Source: Clostridiaceae bacterium (lineage in GTDB: Bacteria > Bacillota > Clostridia > Oscillospirales > Acutalibacteraceae). From it: a stretch of DNA of 8,252 nucleotides. A program made the translations under genes and the position numbers. How positions within the stretch are numbered: position 1 is the first letter of the stretch; every line of letters begins with the position of its first letter. Shown one piece after another: positions 1 to 6,800 of the stretch. A model generated the notes under the pieces. That model searched no databases. It saw nothing but the letters and a program-made list of their open reading frames with translations, and was not told the DNA's origin. Location of the stretch: assembly GCA_016297645.1 (NCBI GenBank), contig JAEDGF010000079.1, forward strand, positions 1 through 8,252. The letters run 5' to 3'.

Positions 1-78
1 TACGAACCCGTCACCCGGAACAATAAACAAATCGTTTTTCATGCAATGAAAATCTCTGAAAGAAAGGAGAGAAAACAA

Positions 79-417
79 ATGGATTGTATCTTTTGCGCCA
101 TTGCAAACGGCGAGATCCCCTCAACAAAGGTCTATGAGGATGAGAGCGTGGTCGCTTTCAAGGATCTCTCACCGCAGGCTCCCGTTCACATCCTTGTCAT
201 CCCCAAGGAACACATCAAGTGGGGCTACGACATAACCCCCGAAAACAGCGCCGTCGTTGCGCACATTTTTGAGGTCATTCCGAAGCTCGCGAAGGAACAG
301 GGACTGGACAACGGCTACCGTGTCGTCAACAACTGCGGCGAGAGTGCCGGACAGACTGTTCACCACCTTCACTTCCACCTTTTGGGCGGACGGGACTTCA
401 CATGGCCTCCGGGCTGA
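79..417 (+). CDS. HIT family (HINT-like) purine nucleoside phosphoramidase/nucleotide hydrolase
   Basis: This 112-residue protein is a complete member of the histidine triad superfamily, HINT branch. Members hydrolyse the alpha-phosphate bond of AMP-linked substrates (AMP-NH2, lysyl-AMP-type adducts) in the cytoplasm. The sequence shows the N-terminal CxxC pair (MDCIFCAI, Cys3 and Cys6) typical of zinc-containing bacterial HITs. It also shows the nucleotide-pocket segment PxSPQAPVHxLVIPKEH-like around residues 31-47, and the histidine triad HLHFHLL near residues 96-102, whose central histidine is the nucleophile. The ending GGRDFTWPPG matches the usual C-terminus of clostridial HITs, so the gene is full length. 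The ATG at 79 is chosen because AGGAG (65-69) sits 9 nt upstream; an in-frame ATG at 46 has no ribosome binding site and would precede the conserved start. It appears monocistronic with a terminator at 505-560. The family call is secure; the physiological substrate is unknown. Confidence 0.95.
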   Translation: MDCIFCAIANGEIPSTKVYEDESVVAFKDLSPQAPVHILVIPKEHIKWGYDITPENSAVVAHIFEVIPKLAKEQGLDNGYRVVNNCGESAGQTVHHLHFHLLGGRDFTWPPG

Positions 418-477
418 TGTGCCGTCCGGTAGGTTCGTCCGTGAATGTACAGCAGACCCCGGGCTTGCAGTACGGAC
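387..477 (+). other. Two GC-rich potential RNA hairpins over the HIT stop codon and 3' UTR
   Basis: The first fold pairs 387-393 with 422-428 (7 bp, perfect). Directly inside it, 399-403 pairs with 417-421 (5 bp) after a 5-nt left bulge, and 404-407 pairs with 412-415 around a TCCG loop. The HIT stop codon (415-417) lies inside this structure. The second fold pairs GTCCGT (437-442) with ACGGAC (472-477) and has an inner imperfect 7-bp stem, 452-458 with 462-468. Neither has a U-tract, so they are not classical terminators; the terminator lies further on at 505-560. Pairings were found by eye and no energy was computed. They may be 3' UTR stabilising structures or chance in GC-rich sequence. 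Confidence 0.35.
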
Positions 478-504
478 AACAGACGGTTCGGTGTAAAAAG
501 GGCT

Positions 505-560
505 AAAAAAGAACCTCATAAAGTGCTTTAAAAGCACTCTGTGAGGTTCCTTGTTTTTTT
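505..560. terminator. Bidirectional intrinsic terminator between the HIT gene and the membrane-protein gene
   Basis: An outer stem GAACCTCA (511-518) pairs with TGAGGTTC (542-549). An inner stem AGTGCTT (522-528) pairs with AAGCACT (532-538). The stem is flanked by an A6 run on the left (505-510) and a T-rich run on the right (551-560, ending in seven Ts). This gives a U-tract after the stem for transcription from either side, which fits the convergent HIT gene (+) and membrane-protein gene (-) on either side. Confidence 0.9.
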
Positions 561-561
561 A

Positions 562-1203
562 TCAGCGCGACATTTTTTTAGTTCTTTTTCGCGGCTTCAT
601 TCTTTTCGGACGGATTCTTTTATCGCAGCCGGAGATTTTCAGCAGCTCTATCATGGCAAGATAGATGCACAAAACGGCAAGCAGGCTGCAAACGAAGCCG
701 AAGGTTCTCGCAATGTAGTCCGTGCTTCGCTTGTAGAGTGTTATCTCGAAGAACACCGAGAGGATAGTGACGCATACGGCAGTCGCTATGATAAGAAAGC
801 AGCCGCCCTTGACTATTTTGTCGGTTGCTTTTTTCAGCTTGTCGGTGGAAACCGAAATGCAGAAGAACAGATACGGTATCAGTTCGAGAAAAGTAAATAT
901 AGGGTAAGTATCCTCAACGCCTACCTCTACGGAAATCAGCTGATTTATCAGGAGCGAAACGAAATATACCGTCGGCGGACAGATAAGAATAACGGGTCTG
1001 TCCATTGCCATCGTTATGGCGTAGCAGCCGAAGGTGAAAGCCGCCGTTATGGGGATAACAACATCAAAAACGATGTTTATCGGGTTTCGCTTCATTAAAA
1101 TGAGCTGACAAATAAGTAGGAGGCAGGAGGCTGCGGAGTATATCACGGCGTGCCGCACATTCTTGTGCTTTTTCATGAACGCCGGGTATTCTTTTATCGG
1201 CAT
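562..1203 (-). CDS. Hypothetical polytopic membrane protein, about six helices, basic C-terminal tail
   Basis: I do not recognise the family of this 213-residue protein. Hydrophobic stretches at about residues 19-37, 43-66, 70-92, 101-119, 132-155 and 166-188 suggest six membrane helices. The N-terminus (MPIKEYPAFMKKHKN) and the lysine/arginine-rich tail (residues 195-213) are both basic, consistent by the positive-inside rule with both ends being cytoplasmic. No enzymatic motif, ATP-binding site or transporter signature is visible. The start is ATG at 1203 because GGAG (complement of 1211-1214) lies 7 nt upstream. A seven-codon longer TTG start at 1224 has no ribosome binding site. The stop lies next to the bidirectional terminator. 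No convincing promoter was found, but a perfect 10-bp palindrome TCAAATTTGA (1221-1230) lies just upstream. It is a confident gene on hydrophobic pattern, RBS and terminator placement; its function is unknown. Confidence 0.8.
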   Translation of the reverse strand: MPIKEYPAFMKKHKNVRHAVIYSAASCLLLICQLILMKRNPINIVFDVVIPITAAFTFGCYAITMAMDRPVILICPPTVYFVSLLINQLISVEVGVEDTYPIFTFLELIPYLFFCISVSTDKLKKATDKIVKGGCFLIIATAVCVTILSVFFEITLYKRSTDYIARTFGFVCSLLAVLCIYLAMIELLKISGCDKRIRPKRMKPRKRTKKMSR

Positions 1204-1512
1204 ATGTTTTCTCCATGCTCTCAAATTTGAATGAATGTGAATAGTTGTGAAGAACCGGCGATTTGTAACAGTGTCAAAAAGCGGAAATTGTATTCCCGGA
1301 ATATCAAAACAACACCGTACGGACGTGTCGGCGACTACATTGTACTACAACAACAAAAAAAATGCAAGTGTGCCGCGTTTTTATGTGAGCGTACAGGGCA
1401 TAGCTTTTCCTTTTCGGGCAACAATATCCTTATACGGACGGTGTGAAATTCGTTGTGAACTCAAAAATCCGTCCGATTTTTTCACATAAAAAACAAAACG
1501 GGGGAGCAGGTT
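1204..1512. other. Gene-free divergent intergenic region between the membrane-protein and PBP genes
   Basis: These 309 bp separate two divergent genes and presumably hold both promoters. The short open frames here (for example 1231-1446 and 1247-1489) lack good ribosome binding sites and show no protein-like composition. Visible items are the palindrome TCAAATTTGA (1221-1230), a direct repeat TACGGACG at 1318-1325 and 1433-1440, an AT-rich bulged hairpin at 1454-1486, and the PBP ribosome binding site at 1501-1506. No -35/-10 pair with good match and 16-18 nt spacing stood out on either strand. Confidence 0.6.
1454..1486 (+). other. AT-rich bulged hairpin in the PBP leader
   Basis: AAAAATC (1463-1469) pairs with GATTTTT (1475-1481) around a CGTCC loop. 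After a 4-nt left bulge (1459-1462), TGTGA (1454-1458) pairs with TCACA (1482-1486). It sits 15 nt ahead of the PBP ribosome binding site. It could be an operator or a leader structure. The T-run lies inside the stem rather than after it, so it is not a standard terminator. Its role is unknown. Confidence 0.3.
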
Positions 1513-3075
1513 ATGAAAAGAAAAATGCGCTTTGCGAAGCGTCCGGTATCCGTTGTTGTTATATTCTGCGTGCTTTTCTGCACCGTTATAGGCAGGCTTG
1601 CTTTTCTGTGCGGAAAATCGTCCTATCCCGCCGCAGCGTCAAAACAGTGCGAGCGAAAATATGTTTTGGGCGAAACGCGTGGTAAAATATATGATATAAA
1701 CATGACTCCGTTCTACCCGTATTCGGAGAAAAATGTGCGTGTGGAGCTTAAAAGCGCAGAAAAGGGCAGCTCCGGGTTTGCCGTGGTCAACGCCTCCGAC
1801 AGCGTAAAGGGGAGAGTCGCGACCGACTCCGTGACGGTAGTCGAGCAGGAGTCGGGAAATACGCTGTGCCGCCATATGATCGGATATGTGAACGGTGAGG
1901 GCAGCGGCGTGTGCGGCATTCAGCGGGCATTCGACCGCATTCTTGACGAAGGCTCGGGCAGCCTTTGGGCGCAGTATACCGTAAATGCGTTGGGGCAGGC
2001 GATTCCGGGCGCAGGCGTTACAATAAAAAACGACAACTACAATTCGCCGGCGGGCGTGGTGCTGACAGTGGATATGCGTGTGCAGCAAATCATCGAAAAC
2101 GCCCTCGCAAACTCCGATATATCGTGCGGTGCCTGCGTTGTTCTTCGCCCCGAAAGCGGAGAGATAGCCGCAATCGCCTCCGTTCCGGCGTACGATGTTG
2201 ACGATCTCGCGGCGGCTCTCAATGACGAGAACAAGCCGTTTCTCAACAGGGCGCTCTGCGCTTATCCGGTCGGGTCTGTTTTTAAGCCGTTCGTTGCCGC
2301 TGCGGCAGCCGAGGACGGCGCCGATCTCAACGCGGAATTTGAGTGTACAGGTTCCGTCAAAGTCGGAGATGTCACCTTCGGGTGTTTTGACAGGCGTGTT
2401 CACGGCAAAATAGACCTCACCGGCGCTGTGGAGAACTCCTGCAACTGTTACTTTATCGAAAAGGGACTTGCGACCTCTCCCGAAACTCTGTACAAGGTCT
2501 GCTCCGATTTCGGCTTCGGCAAAAGCATCCGTCTGTTTTCCGGTACGGAAAGCGCCGCCGGGAATATGCCGCACTACGACAGTGAAACAAAAAAAGGTAT
2601 GATAGCCAATCTGTGCTTCGGACAAGGCGAGCTGCTCGCTTCTCCCTTGCAGGTCGCCGCCGCTTACGGGGCGCTTGCGAACGGCGGAGAGTACCGCGAA
2701 CCGTATAATCTGAAATATCTTGTGAATGACGAGGGTGAAAACTACGCCGAGTACAGAAGCGAAAATTTTTCGACTGTCATAAGCGGCGGTCTGTGCAGCC
2801 GTATAAACGAGGCGCTCTATATGAATATGCTCGACGGCACGGGAAAAAACGGCAGCCCCGCTTCTTGCAGCAGTGCCGGAAAGACCGCGACCGCACAGAC
2901 GGGCGAATATAACGATAGGGGAGTGGAGCGGCTGTGTACCTGGTTTGCCGGCTTTTTCCCGTTTGAAGCGCCCGAGTATGCAGTTGTCGTCTTTAACGAA
3001 AACGGGAGCGCAGCTGCTGTGGACTGCGCCCCCGTGTTCAAAGAGATAAGTGAAGAAATTATGAAGTTGAGCTGA
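1513..3075 (+). CDS. Class B penicillin-binding protein, D,D-transpeptidase (FtsI/SpoVD/PbpA-like)
   Basis: This 520-residue protein is a membrane-anchored peptidoglycan transpeptidase that cross-links stem peptides outside the membrane. A single N-terminal helix (about residues 12-32) follows a basic start. A dimerisation-domain motif RGKIYD lies at 56-61, where the family has RGxIxDRNG. The pedestal segment GYVNGEGSGVCGIQ is at 124-137. The penicilloyl-serine domain carries SxxK as SVFK (Ser255, Lys258), SxN as SCN (309-311), and a third motif KTA (457-459) in GKTATAQTG, where KTG is usual. It is short for a class B PBP (commonly 550-700 residues), and no PASTA repeats follow. It holds 19 cysteines, about 16 of them predicted to be extracytoplasmic, which is unusual. 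The start ATG has GGAG (1503-1506) 6 nt upstream. The gene stands alone and converges on mntP with a 5-nt gap. Whether it serves division, elongation or sporulation cannot be told from the sequence. Confidence 0.92.
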   Translation: MKRKMRFAKRPVSVVVIFCVLFCTVIGRLAFLCGKSSYPAAASKQCERKYVLGETRGKIYDINMTPFYPYSEKNVRVELKSAEKGSSGFAVVNASDSVKGRVATDSVTVVEQESGNTLCRHMIGYVNGEGSGVCGIQRAFDRILDEGSGSLWAQYTVNALGQAIPGAGVTIKNDNYNSPAGVVLTVDMRVQQIIENALANSDISCGACVVLRPESGEIAAIASVPAYDVDDLAAALNDENKPFLNRALCAYPVGSVFKPFVAAAAAEDGADLNAEFECTGSVKVGDVTFGCFDRRVHGKIDLTGAVENSCNCYFIEKGLATSPETLYKVCSDFGFGKSIRLFSGTESAAGNMPHYDSETKKGMIANLCFGQGELLASPLQVAAAYGALANGGEYREPYNLKYLVNDEGENYAEYRSENFSTVISGGLCSRINEALYMNMLDGTGKNGSPASCSSAGKTATAQTGEYNDRGVERLCTWFAGFFPFEAPEYAVVVFNENGSAAAVDCAPVFKEISEEIMKLS

Positions 3076-3086
3076 GCTTTTCAGCT
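3070..3086. other. Small hairpin holding both stop codons at the convergent PBP/mntP junction
   Basis: AGCTGA (3070-3075) and TCAGCT (3081-3086) form a perfect 6-bp inverted repeat around GCTTT. The PBP stop TGA (3073-3075) and the complementary mntP stop (3081-3083) lie symmetrically in the two arms. There is no T-tract on either side, so termination here would be weak or occur within the opposite gene. The only intergenic sequence is the 5-nt loop. Confidence 0.4.
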
Positions 3087-3665
3087 GCCGAACACGCCGA
3101 GATGATCGAGCAGAATCTTTATTCCGAGCAGAATAAGGATAACGCCGCCGGTTATTTCGGCTTTTCTCTTGTATTTGCTGCCGAAAAGGCTGCCTATCTT
3201 AACGCCTGCGGCAGAGAGTATGAATGTTATTAAACCTATGCAGGTCACAGAGAGCCATATGTTCGTGTCCTTCTCCATTGCGAGAGCAATGCCGACTGCA
3301 AGCGCGTCAATACTTGTTGCGATTGCCATAATGAACATTGTTTTGGAACCGAAGGAGGAGTTTGCATCGTGTTCGGCATTCTCTTTCGAAAAGGCCTCGC
3401 GCATCATATTTATTCCGATGAACACAAGAAGAATAAAAGCGACCCAGTGGTCTGCTTTTTCTATATACGAATGGAAGGACGAGCCGAGGAAATATCCGAT
3501 AAGCGGCATTATTGCCTGAAAACCGCCAAACCATGCGCCTGCCGTTGCCATGTGCGAAAAGCGCACCTTCCCGGCCGCAAGCCCTTTACATACCGAAACG
3601 GCAAAAGCGTCCATTGCGAGACCTACGCCTAACAGGACAGCCGAAGCAACCAATGAAAAACTCAT
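3081..3665 (-). CDS. mntP: Manganese efflux pump of the MntP family
   Basis: This 194-residue inner-membrane protein belongs to the MntP (DUF204/YebN) family, which exports Mn2+ to prevent toxicity. Six helices are visible at about residues 3-25, 39-60, 74-89, 109-130, 135-158 and 170-187. The family's two-fold internal repeat is clear: GLAMDAFAVSV (15-25) mirrors ATSIDALAVGI (116-126). Asp19 and Asp120 match the membrane aspartates known to be needed for Mn transport in the family. Length is normal (about 185-195). The ATG at 3665 is chosen because GGGAGAG (complement of 3673-3679) lies 7 nt upstream; a GTG at 3701 lies upstream of the predicted transcription start and is rejected. Transcription is predicted from a promoter at 3700-3728 with an overlapping inverted repeat, giving a leader of only about 28 nt. 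The gene is divergent from the secreted phosphatase gene. Confidence 0.93.
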   Translation of the reverse strand: MSFSLVASAVLLGVGLAMDAFAVSVCKGLAAGKVRFSHMATAGAWFGGFQAIMPLIGYFLGSSFHSYIEKADHWVAFILLVFIGINMMREAFSKENAEHDANSSFGSKTMFIMAIATSIDALAVGIALAMEKDTNIWLSVTCIGLITFILSAAGVKIGSLFGSKYKRKAEITGGVILILLGIKILLDHLGVFGS

Positions 3666-3682
3666 GTTTTTTCTCTCCCGTT

Positions 3683-3697
3683 CAAAGTATAACTTTG
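3683..3697 (-). promoter_or_regulatory. Inverted-repeat operator candidate at the mntP transcription start
   Basis: CAAAGT and ACTTTG form a perfect 6-bp inverted repeat with a 3-nt ATA spacer, centred at 3690. It begins 2 nt downstream of the mntP -10 box and covers the expected transcription start (about 3693), between promoter and ribosome binding site. That is a classical repressor position. A metal-responsive regulator (DtxR/MntR or Fur type) is plausible by context only; the sequence does not closely match the MntR, Fur or PerR consensus as I know them. Confidence 0.5.
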
Positions 3698-3699
3698 TC

Positions 3700-3728
3700 A
3701 CTATACTATTTTACGGTGCTGAGGTCAA
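3700..3728 (-). promoter_or_regulatory. Sigma-A-type promoter for mntP
   Basis: Read on the minus strand, the -35 is TTGACC (complement of 3723-3728), the spacer is exactly 17 nt, and the -10 is TATAGT (complement of 3700-3705). Both boxes match consensus at five of six positions. The predicted start near 3693 leaves a leader of about 28 nt. Confidence 0.8.
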
Positions 3729-3752
3729 TGTCTGAACCTACTTTTTTATGTT

Positions 3753-3794
3753 TTTTGCTTTGTTTTTGTTCTTTATCGTCATTATAAAGCAAAA
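3753..3794. repeat. 9-bp perfect inverted repeat in the mntP/phosphatase divergent region
   Basis: TTTTGCTTT (3753-3761) is matched by AAAGCAAAA (3786-3794) across a 24-nt AT-rich spacer. It lies upstream of the -35 box of both divergent promoters, midway between them. It may be a protein binding site or a DNA or RNA hairpin. A weak additional plus-strand promoter (TTGTTT at 3760-3765, 17 nt, TATAAA at 3783-3788) overlaps it. Confidence 0.4.
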
Positions 3795-3820
3795 TATTTC
3801 GCGTAATTAAATTTTACCGC

Positions 3821-3849
3821 TTTACATTCGTGCCGGAATGGGTTAAAAT
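3821..3849 (+). promoter_or_regulatory. Sigma-A-type promoter for the secreted phosphatase-dockerin gene
   Basis: The -35 is TTTACA (3821-3826), the spacer is 17 nt, and the -10 is TAAAAT (3844-3849), each one mismatch from consensus. The transcript should start near 3856. This lies downstream of the in-frame ATG at 3852, which supports translation starting at 3885 instead. Confidence 0.8.
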
Positions 3850-3870
3850 ACATGATGTATAACTGTTTAC

Positions 3871-3875
3871 GGAGG
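3871..3875 (+). promoter_or_regulatory. Ribosome binding site deciding the start of the phosphatase-dockerin gene
   Basis: GGAGG lies 9 nt before the ATG at 3885. The longer in-frame start at 3852 lies upstream of this site and of the expected transcript start, so the 3885 start is preferred. It also gives a standard signal peptide. Confidence 0.85.
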
Positions 3876-3884
3876 TATTCTCTG

Positions 3885-6800
3885 ATGACCAAGGCAAATT
3901 TCGCAAAAAAACTGCTTTCCGTCATTTTGGCGGTATGCATGGTGCTCACCGCAATTCCGGCGGCACTTGCCGCTCCTGCGAGCACAAAGCCGGGTTCGCT
4001 GCTCTTTGCAACGGCTTCGGACATTCATCTTTATCCGGCAAGTCTTGCGCAAAACAAAAGCGAAGCATTCTATACATATCTCCAAGGCTCGAATATAGTA
4101 TACGAGGATATGTATTCGATACTTGACTCAACCTTTGCCGCGCTTGAAAGGGACGCCAGTGACAAGGGACTTAAATACCTTTTCCTCTCCGGCGATCTTA
4201 CGACCAACGGCGAATATGAGGGACATATCGCCCTTGCGGAGAAGCTCCGTGAGTTCGAGACAAAAACGGGTATAAAGGTCTATGTCACCAACGGCAACCA
4301 CGACATCAATAACTCCAATGCCTCCGCATTTGACGAGAACGGTGCCAAGATCCCGGCGAGAAAAACGACTCCGCAGGAATTCTATCAGATATACCGTGAG
4401 TTTGGCTATGACGACGCTTATGCCCATTTCGATGACTACGAGAGCGGCAGAGCCGGCGCACTTTCATACTCCGTTAAGCTCGACGGCGGCTATCGCCTTA
4501 TAGTTGCCGACGGCGGCAAGTACACGCACTACAACACCGCGTCAGGTCAGGATGAGCATGAAACCGGCGGCTGCCTTTCGGACGAGCTTGTCGAGTGGAT
4601 TCTCGCACAGGCAAAGGATGCGACCGACAACGGCGAAACTCCTCTCTTCGCTACTCACTGGAATTTGTCGGGCATGAGCTATCTTCACGAATATCTTCTT
4701 CAAGGCTTCGTTATAGACGATTGCTACAAGTTACAGGAGATTTTTGCCGACAACAATATCCACTTTGCTTTCAGCGGCCATCAGCACGCAAGCGACATAG
4801 ATATAACCTACTCCGACAGCGGCGAACCGCTCTATTCGATAATCACTCCCACTCTTTCGGAATTCCCGTTCTCCTTCCGTGAAACTCTTTTCGAGCGCGA
4901 TGAAAACGGAATCGTAAAGGCGACCTTCGAGCAGCGCTACTGCGATGAAGTGCAGCAGGTTGTTAACGCCGATACGAATGAACCCTACAAGCAGTATTAC
5001 AGAGAAACCGCCGGCTTTATGAAGCAGAACGGCAACGGCAGCGGCGCTGAATACCTTCTTCGCATGGTCAAGAGCATGACCTCCGGCTACATCACCGGAA
5101 TTCAGTCGGCAGGCGGAATCGTACCGTTCCTCAAAGAAAAATTCAACCTCGATATCGAGGATATGCTCAACGAGCTTATTAACAACGCAGGCTCTAAGAT
5201 AACCACGGAAAACGAGCTTGCCAACAAGATAATTGATTATCTTAAACCCTTTTTCAAGCTTCTCATCAAGTTTATCCGCGACGAGATAAAGCAAGAGGCA
5301 GGCATTGACATTGTAGATAATATCATGAACTTTATCTACGACCTCGATGCGCAGATAATGGACAACTATATAAACAAACCCGAGGAGCTTTACGCTTCAA
5401 TCAAAAATGTGTTTGAAAATCTTATGCAGGTCAAGGTTTCCGATGTTCCCTGCACAAAGTTCCTCAGCACCTACGGCTTCGGCGACGAAAACAAACCCGG
5501 AACAATCGAAGATCTGTTCTTCTCCGCCCTTATATATATGTATGTAGGCAACGAGGATATCTCCGACGACTACTTTATGCAGGATGTACTCAAAAACTGC
5601 GGCAGCACGGAGTTCGTTGATTTGATTTTCGACAGTGTAATAAAATATGTCGCGGACGATTTTGTTATAGATAATATCCTCGGCACGCTGAAACTCAACC
5701 TCGGCGCACTCGCGTCCGACAATGAGGAAGCCGTCTACATTTTTGGCTTCGTGCAGCTCTTCTTCTTCCTTGCGGTGTCCGCATACGACGCATGGACGGA
5801 AACGGGCATTGATATCAAGAATCTTACCTCGTCGACAATATTCCAGTTCGGTGAGTTCGTAAAGAAATTCAATGAGAAAATTCATAACGACAACACTGTT
5901 TCCTTTAAAAACATAATCGAGCTTGTTCTCGAAACAGGCAAGATAGATTTCGGCTCGACAATAGATGATGTTATCTATTATTTCCTGAATTCCTATATCG
6001 GTGAAACTCAGAAAAAGGGAATTGCCGCTCAGCTTAAAATCCTTTTGAAGGATCTTGTCATCGACGACGACCGCGATTGGGATGTAACTTATACCACCGC
6101 CGCGATTGATGTCACCCCCACAATTGAAGATAAGCAGCTGCCCTCCGGTGTAACCGTTTCACAGGGTGAGTCGGACGACAGCTACAACATCACTTGGCTT
6201 ACTAAGTATTCCGTAACCGGTACGGATATCGAGCTTGTAAAGGCAAATGAGAGCTTTACCGGTGTACCCACAAAGGCGGACAATATTGTCTGTTCGTCCG
6301 AAAAAACTCAGTACAGCGGTTTCGGATACGATTTCGGTACCTTCGGAATTTTCCCGTGGCATCGCGACGGTGTCCGCCATACCGTAAAGATAACCGGACT
6401 CGATTCCGACACCTCTTATAAATTCAGAATAGGCGATGCCGAAAAGGGCTTTTGGAGCGACACCGGCTCGTTCACGACGGGCGGCACGGACGGCTTCACA
6501 TTCCTGTTTATGTCGGATGTTGCGTCAACCGATGAAAAAGGATACGATGCATGGCATACGACCCTCAGCGCCGCAATGAAAACAAGAAGCGAAGCTGAGC
6601 TTATGCTCTTCGGAGGCGACAGCGTTTATGTCGGCGGTAACGACGAGCAGTGGAACATGGCTCTTAACAAGTCGAACTCCGCATTTCTCAACCTCCCCGT
6701 CATGGCGGCAGCCGGTGACAAGGATCAGTGTTCCGAGGGTGCATTGAGATATTACAGCCTTCCCTCGGCAGACGAAAATCTGCCCACCGAAAGGGGTAAA

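Noticed and set aside
541..1098. 185-residue plus-strand open frame opposite the membrane-protein gene
   Set aside because: It is the shadow of the minus-strand gene, which has the RBS, clear hydrophobic helices and terminator. The plus-strand product is low-complexity and charged, and begins inside the terminator.
1272..1277. TTGACA on the minus strand as -35 for the membrane-protein gene
   Set aside because: At 17-nt spacing the -10 position reads TTCTTC, and neighbouring spacings give no better match.
1318..1440. Direct repeat TACGGACG (1318-1325 and 1433-1440)
   Set aside because: Only 8 bp, two copies with no regular spacing; similar words occur elsewhere in the window, so chance is likely.
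1231..1489. Two overlapping short plus-strand open frames ahead of the PBP
   Set aside because: Neither has a good ribosome binding site or protein-like features, and they overlap each other in different frames.
1639..2625. 328-residue minus-strand open frame inside the PBP gene
   Set aside because: The plus strand encodes all PBP motifs in order. The antisense product has shadow-like composition and no recognisable domain.
3666..3699. yybP-ykoY manganese riboswitch ahead of mntP
   Set aside because: The predicted leader is only about 28 nt, too short for this riboswitch, and its conserved loop sequences are not seen in the region.
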